Shown here piece after piece: positions 1-6,080 of a stretch of DNA of 7,497 nt. The notes under the pieces are model-generated. The model did no database searches. It worked only from the letters and a program-made list of their open reading frames with translations, and was not told the origin of the DNA. The stretch comes from Candidatus Aciduliprofundum sp. JdFR-45 (lineage in GTDB: Archaea > Thermoplasmatota > Thermoplasmata > Thermoplasmatales > JdFR-45). A program made the position numbers and the translations under genes. Location: NCBI GenBank assembly GCA_002011395.1, contig MTNG01000041.1, positions 1 to 7,497 of the forward strand. Direction: 5' to 3'. Each line of letters starts with the position of its first letter. Within the stretch, counting starts at the first letter, position 1.

Positions 1-1
1 G

Positions 2-64
2 GAGGCGGAGTTGATGGCGGATATAATGCTGGTTGATATGTACGGAGACGGGGGAAGATATTAA
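2..64 (+). CDS. possible C-terminal end of an upstream gene (partial)
   Basis: One frame is open from the window edge to a TAA at 62-64 and would encode a 20-residue tail beginning EAELMADIMLVDM. The other two forward frames close within the first 36 bases. The tail is acidic and hydrophobic and could be a normal protein end, but twenty open codons can arise by chance. No family can be recognised. Whether it is a gene depends on sequence left of the window. Confidence 0.3.
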   Translation, partial: EAELMADIMLVDMYGDGGRY

Positions 65-122
65 AATGGGGTGAAGATGATAACGGATAGATATGCTTAA
101 TTTGGAGAGAGGAGTGGCGTCA

Positions 123-137
123 GGGAAAGGGTTAATT
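123..137 (+). promoter_or_regulatory. possible archaeal BRE/TATA element for the hypothetical gene
   Basis: A purine-rich GGGAAAGG is followed by TTAATT at 132-136, resembling a BRE plus a weak TATA box. The usual spacing of about 26 bases puts transcription start near 160, just before the GTG at 166 and ATG at 172, so the message would be leaderless or nearly so. The match is weak and the surrounding sequence is AT-rich. Confidence 0.3.
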
Positions 138-171
138 GTGATGTGGAGATAATAGAGTTTAGGCGGTGAAT

Positions 172-1194
172 ATGGCGGGAGACAGGTATCTGGGGATGAT
201 CTTCGTGTATCCCAGGAACCTGCGAAAGTTGTACTGGGCTAAGAGTAAAATAATAGAAATCTTGGCCAAAAAATACGAGACCGTGAGCGGGTATTACACC
301 AGCAGGGTGGGTGGGATATATATAAATGAGGATAGGATAATGGGATGGAAATATACGCGGGAGGTGGAGTACGATGATTTACCATATTTTTTGAAAGAGG
401 GTAGTTATGAAATCGTGTGGGAAGAGAGGATGGACGGGGGGATAGAGGACATTAAGCATGAGCACTGGATCCGGTTAGCGAAGAGGATAGAGAAAGTGGC
501 GTTTAAGGCATTTCCACCGAGGAGGTATCTGGATAAGTGGGGTGTGGAATACGATAAGAACTGGCCGGCGTTCCCTCTTGGGCAGAAGGAGGGTCCGTAC
601 GTGGATATAGATACCCCATTCACGCGGTATAATTATACTGGTAAAAAATATTTTATCGCCCTCGATTTCGGAACGTACGAGAATTATTTTTTGTTGGCGG
701 ATGAAAAATTGAGCCGGGCGGTGGAGGATTTTCTGGTGGATCTGATGAGAGACGTGGCGAGGGAAACGAAGCCGGAGTATGCGTATATGAACATAAATGA
801 GTGGAGTCCCCTGGAAGAGGATCTTGTGTGTGATAATGGTCTGTTTAAGGTTAGGTATCACGTTTATGAACATGGTGAGATTGATGTAGATTGTTATCTA
901 CCACCATTGATGTATTTAAGCAGTTCGGTCATAGATAAAAACGGAGGGAGCGAATTCTTGGAGTACATGGGTAAAAAGAAAAGGGAGAGGTTGGTGTGGG
1001 ATATATGCGAAATGGAGAATGGGGTTTTGTTCCACATCGGTGATTTGACCCTCCCCGCCAACAGACCGCAGAGAAGCTTTCTGAATATTGTGGAATATGT
1101 TATATCTCCGGAAAAAAGAGAAGAAATCGTGGAAAAAATACGCAATAGTGGAAAGAAAAAAGGGCATATTTGCGATTATGAATCTGGATTATGA
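172..1194 (+). CDS. hypothetical protein of unknown function (about 340 aa)
   Basis: I do not recognise this protein. It is a soluble-looking sequence rich in Tyr, Trp, Glu, Asp and Lys, with no signal peptide, membrane segment, P-loop or metal-binding cysteine cluster. Its coding strand is purine-rich and visibly richer in A/T at third positions than gyrA or the downstream genes, which fits a lineage-specific or acquired gene. An in-frame TAG at 160-162 limits the start to GTG 166, ATG 172 or ATG 196. ATG 172 is chosen as the first ATG, though none has a well-spaced Shine-Dalgarno sequence. The middle of the protein (around KPEYAYMNI, with a hydrophobic YFIALDF strand before it) faintly recalls Imm52/DUF3396-type immunity proteins of polymorphic toxins. 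That is a pattern impression only, and no toxin gene is visible. The C-terminus is highly charged (many Lys and Glu). Confidence 0.65.
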   Translation: MAGDRYLGMIFVYPRNLRKLYWAKSKIIEILAKKYETVSGYYTSRVGGIYINEDRIMGWKYTREVEYDDLPYFLKEGSYEIVWEERMDGGIEDIKHEHWIRLAKRIEKVAFKAFPPRRYLDKWGVEYDKNWPAFPLGQKEGPYVDIDTPFTRYNYTGKKYFIALDFGTYENYFLLADEKLSRAVEDFLVDLMRDVARETKPEYAYMNINEWSPLEEDLVCDNGLFKVRYHVYEHGEIDVDCYLPPLMYLSSSVIDKNGGSEFLEYMGKKKRERLVWDICEMENGVLFHIGDLTLPANRPQRSFLNIVEYVISPEKREEIVEKIRNSGKKKGHICDYESGL

Positions 1195-1294
1195 TGGAAT
1201 CTTAAAGAAAACCCATGCAGGGGTAAGGTGTGCGCCCGCTGGTGTGAGGGTTGTCTTATCCCGAGTTATGACTCACCGGTATCTGCGAGGGGGC

Positions 1295-1312
1295 GCCTGT
1301 ACAAAAACAGGC
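1295..1312 (+). other. short hairpin in the spacer before gyrA
   Basis: GCCTGT at 1295-1300 and ACAGGC at 1307-1312 form a perfect 6-bp stem around the loop ACAAAA. There is no T-tract after it, so it does not look like a terminator. It lies in a GC-rich patch with other possible pairings. It could be part of a structured leader or RNA, or be chance. Confidence 0.3.
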
Positions 1313-1325
1313 CGTGTTTCAATAC

Positions 1326-1343
1326 CACCGCACCCGCGCGGTG
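1326..1343 (+). other. inverted repeat just upstream of the gyrA promoter element
   Basis: CACCGC at 1326-1331 pairs with GCGGTG at 1338-1343 around a 6-base loop, and TA/TA pairing continues beyond one mismatch. It abuts the TATA-like TTAAGT at 1350-1355. It could therefore be an operator-like dyad for gyrA control or a simple hairpin; the sequence alone does not decide. Confidence 0.3.
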
Positions 1344-1357
1344 ATAAGGTTAAGTAC
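1343..1357 (+). promoter_or_regulatory. probable gyrA promoter (BRE/TATA)
   Basis: GATAAGG followed by TTAAGTA (1350-1356) has the order of an archaeal BRE and TATA box. Its centre is about 26 bases upstream of the ATG at 1379, where transcription would be expected to begin. No Shine-Dalgarno sequence precedes that ATG. Together these suggest a leaderless gyrA mRNA. Confidence 0.4.
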
Positions 1358-1378
1358 GCCCAGCCATATCCCCCTCAG

Positions 1379-3787
1379 ATGAACGTCAGGGAAGTGCCCG
1401 TTGAGGAGGAGATGAAGACCGCGTATATGGAGTACGCAATGAGCGTGATCGTGGGGAGGGCACTCCCTGACGTGCGGGATGGATTGAAGCCCGTGCACCG
1501 GAGGATTCTCTACGGCATGTACGAACTGGGGGTGACCCACGACAAGCCGCACAAGAAGTCCGCCAGGATAGTGGGCGAGGTGATGGGTAAGTATCACCCC
1601 CACGGGGGCAACGCCATATACGATGCCCTCGTGCGAATGGCGCAGGACTTCTCCCTCCGCTACCCCCTCGTGGACGGTCAGGGGAACTTCGGGAGTGTGG
1701 ACGGCGACTCCGCGGCCGCCATGCGCTACACGGAGGCACGTCTCTCCCGCATAGCGGAGGAGATGCTGGTGGACATAGAGAAGGAGACCGTGGATTTCGT
1801 TCCCAACTTCGACGGGACCCTCAGGGAGCCCGTTGTTCTCCCCTCAAAGTTCCCGAATCTCCTCGTGAACGGCTCCTCCGGAATAGCGGTGGGGATGAGC
1901 ACAAACATCCCTCCGCACAACCTGCGCGAGGTTGTGGACGCCATCCTGCACTACATAGACAACAGGGATTGCAGCGTGGACGACCTCCTTCAGTTCATAA
2001 AGGGGCCCGACTTCCCCACGGGCGGAATAGTCATAGGGTACGACGGCCTTCTGGAGGCGTATCGCACGGGGAAAGGCAAGTTCCGGGTCAGGGGCGTCGT
2101 GGAGGTGGAGACCTCCGGGCGAACAACATACCTCGTCATACGGCAGATCCCCTACGAGACGAAGAAGAGCGAGATAGTGCGCGAGATAGCGGCGGCGGTC
2201 CGCAGCGACAGGATACCGGAGATAACCGACCTGAAGGACGAGAGCGACAGGGAGGGCATGAGGGTCACCATCCGGCTGAAGGCCGATGCAAATCCCGACA
2301 TCGTGATAAATAAACTGTACGAGCACACGTCCCTTGAGGTCACATTCGGGGTGAAGTGCCTCGTCCTCGTGGACGGCGTGCCCCGTCTTCTCAACCTGAA
2401 GGGGCTCATAGAGGAGTACGTGAAGCACCGCATGGACGTGGTCATAAGGAGGGCGCAGTACGAACTCAGGAAATCCGAGGAGAGGGCGCACATCGTTGAG
2501 GGGCTGCTCCGGGCCCTCGACCAGATAGACGAGGTCATAGAGACCATACGGTCCTCCAGAAACGCGGCGGAGGCGAGGGGACGCCTCATGGCCGGCTTCG
2601 GCTTCACGGAAGCGCAGGCCAACGCCATTCTCCAGATGCGCCTGCAGAAACTCACGGGGCTGGAGAGGGAGGCGCTCCGCCAGGAAATGGAGAAGTTGAA
2701 AGAGAGGATCCAATACCTCAGAGAGGTGCTATCCAGCGAGGAAAAGAGGTATTCAATAATCAAAGAAGAACTACACGAGATCAGAAAGAAGTACGGCGAT
2801 GAGAGGCGCACGGTCATCCTCAAGGAGTCCATACAGCGCAGGAGCATAGAGGAGCTCATAAGCGACGAGCCGTACGTGTTCGTTCTCACCTCAGGGGGCT
2901 ACATAAAGAGGGTTGCGCCGGAGGAGTATCGCAGGCAGAGGAGGGGCGGGAAGGGCGTGACCACGGACGGTGGCGCCGTTGACGATACCATCAAGGACGT
3001 CTTCTCAGCCACGACACACACGAAAATACTCGTCTTCACCAACTACGGAAAGGTTTACATGCTAAAGGGATACGAGGTGCCTCTGGGCGGAAGGCGCACG
3101 CGGGGGAAACACATAAAGTCGCTTCTCCCCCGGATGGATGAAGGGGAGGAGGTGATATGCGTCCTCCCGGTGAGGGACTTCTCCACGGGATACCTTTTCT
3201 TCACCACGCGGCATGGCAGGGTTAAGAGAACCCCCCTATCCGAGTACTCACGCCCCAGGAGCACGGGAATAAAAGCCATACACCTGAGGAAGGGGGACAT
3301 GCTGATGGACGTCCGGAAGGTGGGCGAGGACGGAGAGGTCATCATCATCACGCGCAAGGGGATGGGTATCCGTTTCGGCGTGAACGAGGTGCGCCCCATG
3401 GGCAGGAGCGCCGCGGGCGTCATAGGCATACGCCTGTGGGGCGGCGATGAGGTCATGACCACGATACCCATCTCCAGACCCCACGTGCTCACGATAACCG
3501 AAAACGGCTACGGAAAGAGAACCCCCGTGGAGGAGTTCAGAAGGACGCACAGGGGTGCCCACGGCGTGAGGGCGCACCGCCTGACGGAGAAAACGGGAGA
3601 CCTCGCGGGGGCCCTCAACGTATCGGGTGAAGAGGAATTACTTGTCGTAACCCGCAACGGGCAGACCATTCGGTTCCATTCCTCCGCGGTGCCGGTCCAC
3701 TCCCGTGCCACCATGGGCGTCCGGGTGATAAAGGTGGAGGAGGACGACAGCGTGGCGAGCATCGCGGAGATCATCAGTGAAGCATAA
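1379..3787 (+). CDS. gyrA: DNA gyrase subunit A
   Basis: This is the cleavage-rejoining subunit of DNA gyrase (type IIA topoisomerase), which with GyrB introduces negative supercoils using ATP. The 802-residue product starts at MNVREVPVEEEM, the usual GyrA beginning. Landmarks are AMSVIVGRALPDVRDGLKPVHRR (residues 20-42, conserved core), the DNA-gate helix at 73-82, catalytic Tyr117 preceded by Arg116 (AAMRYTEARL), the tower and coiled-coil arms, and the GyrA box QRRGGKG at 520-526. The GyrA box indicates gyrase rather than topoisomerase IV. Six C-terminal beta-pinwheel repeats follow, each with a strand such as ILVFTNYGKVYML. The frame stays open for 97 codons upstream, but that extension overlaps the hypothetical gene and does not resemble GyrA. 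Residues equivalent to E. coli Asp82 and Ser83 are Gly77 and Asn78. gyrB is not in the window. The 3' end overlaps mevalonate kinase by 14 bp. Confidence 0.97.
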   Translation: MNVREVPVEEEMKTAYMEYAMSVIVGRALPDVRDGLKPVHRRILYGMYELGVTHDKPHKKSARIVGEVMGKYHPHGGNAIYDALVRMAQDFSLRYPLVDGQGNFGSVDGDSAAAMRYTEARLSRIAEEMLVDIEKETVDFVPNFDGTLREPVVLPSKFPNLLVNGSSGIAVGMSTNIPPHNLREVVDAILHYIDNRDCSVDDLLQFIKGPDFPTGGIVIGYDGLLEAYRTGKGKFRVRGVVEVETSGRTTYLVIRQIPYETKKSEIVREIAAAVRSDRIPEITDLKDESDREGMRVTIRLKADANPDIVINKLYEHTSLEVTFGVKCLVLVDGVPRLLNLKGLIEEYVKHRMDVVIRRAQYELRKSEERAHIVEGLLRALDQIDEVIETIRSSRNAAEARGRLMAGFGFTEAQANAILQMRLQKLTGLEREALRQEMEKLKERIQYLREVLSSEEKRYSIIKEELHEIRKKYGDERRTVILKESIQRRSIEELISDEPYVFVLTSGGYIKRVAPEEYRRQRRGGKGVTTDGGAVDDTIKDVFSATTHTKILVFTNYGKVYMLKGYEVPLGGRRTRGKHIKSLLPRMDEGEEVICVLPVRDFSTGYLFFTTRHGRVKRTPLSEYSRPRSTGIKAIHLRKGDMLMDVRKVGEDGEVIIITRKGMGIRFGVNEVRPMGRSAAGVIGIRLWGGDEVMTTIPISRPHVLTITENGYGKRTPVEEFRRTHRGAHGVRAHRLTEKTGDLAGALNVSGEEELLVVTRNGQTIRFHSSAVPVHSRATMGVRVIKVEEDDSVASIAEIISEA

Positions 3788-4697
3788 CACCCTCGCCCCC
3801 GAGTTTCACTGTGTATGCCTTTCCCCCGGCGTCCTCTATGGCTTTCTTCGTCTCCTCGGGGCTGTCAGTGAGGGCTATTATGCTCCCCCCTCCGCCGGCA
3901 CCCGTTATCTTCGCCCCGTAGGAGTGCTTCATCGCGGCCTCTATCATGCGGGAGAGGGCCGGATGGCCGACTCCGAGTATCGTCAGGCACCTGTTGTTTC
4001 TCAGCATGAGCTCTCCGAGTTTCTCGCAGTCCCCGTCCTCCAACGGCTTCACGGCCTCCAGAGAGATGCGCCCTATCTCCCTTATCACATCGCGGGCGAA
4101 GGAACTCCACTCCACGAAGCGGCGCACCTTCGCCACCATCTCCGCAGTTGAACTCCTCACACCCGAGTACCCGACCACAAGGGTGAGGTCGGGAACCTCA
4201 ATGTGATGCATGTACCACGTTGTGTCTCCACGGCTTATCCTCCAGAGGAGCCCTCCCCTCTCAACCCTGTCCACGAGTATGCCGTGACCGTGCGTGGCTG
4301 TGGATGTGTCTGTGGGGCTGGCCCTCCCCTGCACCGAGTGCTCAACCTCAAAGCCGAGCCGCGCGACCTCCTCGGGTTCAAAACCGCCTTTCCTGAGCGC
4401 GAGGGACGCAGCGACGGTAGCCACGCTGACCGATGCGGACGAGCCCAGCCCGGAGGCGGGGGGTATGCTGCTCCTCGTGAGAATCTCAAGACCTCTGGGT
4501 GCGCCGGACAACTCCAGCGCTTTCAGCACGTACCTGTGCCTCCCCTCCTCCGGCACGTGTCCGTTTATGGTCAGGTGCGAACTCCTCCTGAGAGAAACAT
4601 AGGTGCGGAGGGATATGGCAGCCGCTATGGCGGGCTCGCCGTACACCACCGCATGCTCTCCGAACAGTATGACCTTCCCCGGTGCGGAGGCGATCAT
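3774..4697 (-). CDS. mvk: mevalonate kinase (GHMP kinase family)
   Basis: The enzyme phosphorylates mevalonate with ATP to 5-phosphomevalonate, an early step of the archaeal mevalonate route to isoprenoid ether lipids. It acts in the cytosol. The 307 residues match the length of archaeal mevalonate kinases. All three GHMP motifs are present: PGKVILFGEHAVVYG (6-20), with Lys8 as the likely catalytic lysine; PPASGLGSSAS (79-89), the phosphate-binding loop; and KITGAGGGGS (263-272). Glu119 and Asp130 (in SPTDTSTAT) fall at the spacing of the catalytic Glu and Asp of characterised mevalonate kinases. The ATG at 4697 starts directly at the conserved N-terminus (MIASAPGK). No Shine-Dalgarno sequence precedes it, and a TATA element lies about 29 bases upstream, so the gene probably has its own leaderless transcript. 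It lies 39 bases downstream of the KaiC-like operon and is convergent with gyrA. A related GHMP kinase (for example mevalonate 3-kinase) is less likely because of the HAVVYG motif. Confidence 0.93.
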   Translation of the reverse strand: MIASAPGKVILFGEHAVVYGEPAIAAAISLRTYVSLRRSSHLTINGHVPEEGRHRYVLKALELSGAPRGLEILTRSSIPPASGLGSSASVSVATVAASLALRKGGFEPEEVARLGFEVEHSVQGRASPTDTSTATHGHGILVDRVERGGLLWRISRGDTTWYMHHIEVPDLTLVVGYSGVRSSTAEMVAKVRRFVEWSSFARDVIREIGRISLEAVKPLEDGDCEKLGELMLRNNRCLTILGVGHPALSRMIEAAMKHSYGAKITGAGGGGSIIALTDSPEETKKAIEDAGGKAYTVKLGGEGVMLH

Positions 4698-4720
4698 TGA
4701 AAACGAGTATGAGGGGTGTG

Positions 4721-4736
4721 AAGTTAAACTTTCCCC
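4721..4736 (-). promoter_or_regulatory. probable mevalonate kinase promoter (BRE/TATA)
   Basis: Read on the minus strand, GGGGAAA (BRE-like, 4736-4730) is followed by GTTTAACTT (4729-4721). The element is centred about 28 bases before the ATG at 4697. It begins immediately after the stop codon of the preceding KaiC-like gene. The geometry fits a leaderless start for mevalonate kinase independent of the upstream operon. Confidence 0.5.
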
Positions 4737-5495
4737 TCACTCAATCCTCTCAAGCCGGATTCCCGTGCTGTTCACGTAGTACTTGAACACCCCTGTCTTC
4801 TCGGGGTGGTTCCGGACCTTCTTCACGACGAGGTACTTCTCAAACCCGCGCTCCTTCCTCTGCATCTCCAGCTCTATTATTATATCCACGATCTCCTCCA
4901 CGCCGCTCTGCGTGGCGGTGCTGTAAACGTTGGTGAGCATCGTCACGAGGGACACGCTCTCGTTGTACTGGGTGTGGGCCTTGATCGTCCGGAGGGCGGA
5001 GAGAACCTTGCTGTGTTCGTAGTGCTCCAGGAAGAAGTCCAGCGAGTCAAGGACGATGCGGAATGGGGGCGTGAGGTTGGACACCTCGTACGTCACGCGC
5101 GTGAGGAAGTTCACCTCCCTCTCGCCCACACCCCTGCTGCTGCTCTCCAGTATGTACTCCAGCGGAACACCCTCCTGCCTGTACCTGCTTATCAGGAGCT
5201 CCTTCTCCAGGACCTTCGTGTAGTACTCCTGCCCTATGTTGACTATCTTCATATCGGTTGGCCAGTTGAACTCACGCATCGTCGTGAGTATGTCCTCGTC
5301 CCTCTCGGTGGTGGTGAAATAGACCACCTTCTCTTTACCTATCCCGGCGGCGGCGAACTGCTTGGCAAACAGCTCCATACCGGAACCGGGCGAGCCACCC
5401 AGCAGGATGGTGTACCCTCTGGGAACGCCGCCCATGAGGGCCTCGTTGAGGACCGGAAGGCCAATATCGGCCACCTTTATCTCGGGCATACTCAT
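4737..5495 (-). CDS. KaiC/RAD55-like RecA-fold protein with altered Walker A
   Basis: This is the third gene of a three-gene operon of KaiC/RAD55-type proteins (RecA superfamily), 252 residues with the start used here. The fold landmarks are LPVLNEALMGGVPRGYTIL (13-31), a P-loop at 34-41, FTTTERDEDIL (60-70, with Glu64 at the catalytic glutamate position), and Walker B RIVLDSLDFF with Asp150. Near the end, VVKKVRNHPEKTG corresponds to the KMRG finger strand. The P-loop reads GSPGSGME: the essential lysine is Met40 and the following Thr/Ser is Glu41, so ordinary ATP binding and hydrolysis are doubtful. The frame opens at a TTG (5510) overlapping the previous stop. ATG 5495 is preferred because GAGG lies 5 bases upstream; ATG 5489 is also possible. 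A regulatory or structural partner of the intact ATPase encoded first in the operon is likely, but the cellular role is unknown. Confidence 0.88.
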   Translation of the reverse strand: MSMPEIKVADIGLPVLNEALMGGVPRGYTILLGGSPGSGMELFAKQFAAAGIGKEKVVYFTTTERDEDILTTMREFNWPTDMKIVNIGQEYYTKVLEKELLISRYRQEGVPLEYILESSSRGVGEREVNFLTRVTYEVSNLTPPFRIVLDSLDFFLEHYEHSKVLSALRTIKAHTQYNESVSLVTMLTNVYSTATQSGVEEIVDIIIELEMQRKERGFEKYLVVKKVRNHPEKTGVFKYYVNSTGIRLERIE

Positions 5496-5500
5496 CACAT

Positions 5501-5504
5501 CCTC
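5501..5504 (-). promoter_or_regulatory. Shine-Dalgarno site deciding the start of the third KaiC-like gene
   Basis: GAGG on the minus strand overlaps the TGA stop of the preceding gene and lies 5 bases before ATG 5495. This favours that ATG over the TTG at 5510, and it links translation of the two genes. Confidence 0.5.
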
Positions 5505-6069
5505 ATTCAACTGTTATTACCTCATCCGAAACGAGATTCAGCATCGCCGCCATCTCGGGGGTGCTCTGATCCTTGAGGGACAGTATTATCATATACGCGC
5601 CCTTGCCCCTGAGGCTCGTGACAAAGATGTGGAGGAACTCGGAAAGTATTTTGAGGTCGTTGTGAATGGCAAGCGAGTTCACGGAGTCCAGCACCACTAT
5701 GGGCGTCTTGTCCCTGTACTTCCGCGTGAGGAACTCCACTTTGAGCATTATTGTCTCCAGCATGGTGGGGCTCTCCACGTAGAGTATCCTGTCCGTGGTG
5801 CGGGTGGCACCCATCATTATATGGGCTATGCAGTCCACGAAGTATATCCTGGATATGTCAACCTCAAAGAGCTCCAGGAGGTCCATCACCTTGTTGGACG
5901 GTATGGTGGCGGATATGTAGAACACGTAGGCGTCCTTCTGCTTGGCGAAGATGTCCACCAGACCCCGGATCACGTCAAAGTACGTGTTCATATTCAGCTC
6001 TATGGAAACGGAGCATCCGGGGGGGTACTCGTCCATCTTCGCCGCTATTGACAGGGGAATGTTCGTCAT
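5503..6069 (-). CDS. short RecA-fold pseudo-ATPase (KaiC-like core)
   Basis: This 188-residue protein is the middle gene of the KaiC-like operon. It keeps the RecA-core pattern: a start-of-core strand (PPGCSVSIEL, 16-25), YVFYISATIPSNKVMDLL (48-65), RIYFVDC (74-80), a Walker B-like strand TPIVVLDSVNSL with Asp128, and a final strand SDEVITVE. It lacks a P-loop: the Walker A site reads PPGCSVSIE with no GK[ST]. The catalytic glutamate after the second strand is absent (ISATIPS). It also lacks the N-terminal GLDxxLxGGxPxG segment and the C-terminal KMRG finger strand seen in its neighbour. It probably does not hydrolyse ATP and may serve as a structural or regulatory partner, an inference from context. 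ATG 6069 is supported by a perfect GAGGTGAT ribosome site 3 bases upstream and a 4-base gap to the previous stop. I cannot assign it to a named family. Confidence 0.82.
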   Translation of the reverse strand: MTNIPLSIAAKMDEYPPGCSVSIELNMNTYFDVIRGLVDIFAKQKDAYVFYISATIPSNKVMDLLELFEVDISRIYFVDCIAHIMMGATRTTDRILYVESPTMLETIMLKVEFLTRKYRDKTPIVVLDSVNSLAIHNDLKILSEFLHIFVTSLRGKGAYMIILSLKDQSTPEMAAMLNLVSDEVITVE

Positions 6070-6072
6070 GGT

Positions 6073-6080
6073 ATCACCTC
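6073..6080 (-). promoter_or_regulatory. strong Shine-Dalgarno site for the pseudo-ATPase gene
   Basis: GAGGTGAT on the minus strand is a perfect complement to the archaeal 16S rRNA 3' end. It lies 3 bases before ATG 6069 and overlaps the last codons and stop of the preceding gene. It fixes the start and shows operon-type translation, unlike the apparently leaderless first gene. Confidence 0.75.

Noticed and set aside
1174..1194. Direct repeat GATTATGA (1174-1181 and 1187-1194)
   Set aside because: Two copies of an 8-mer at the AT-rich end of a gene are readily explained by chance; there is no third copy or array.
1088..1378. 97-codon in-frame 5' extension of gyrA
   Set aside because: It overlaps the orphan gene, has no GyrA-like sequence, and the ATG at 1379 gives the family's normal N-terminus.
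1195..1378. tRNA gene in the spacer before gyrA
   Set aside because: GTTTCAATACC looks a little like a T-loop, but no matching T-stem, acceptor stem or anticodon arm can be drawn.
1844..2713. Long minus-strand open frame inside gyrA
   Set aside because: It is an antisense shadow of a GC-rich gene; gyrA is unambiguous in the sense frame.
5496..5510. TTG start for the third KaiC-like gene
   Set aside because: It overlaps the previous stop and lies upstream of the GAGG ribosome site, which is correctly spaced for ATG 5495.
5362..6051. Plus-strand open frame antisense to the KaiC-like operon
   Set aside because: It is a shadow frame with low-complexity His/Gly/Val-rich sequence and no start signal; the minus-strand genes explain the region.
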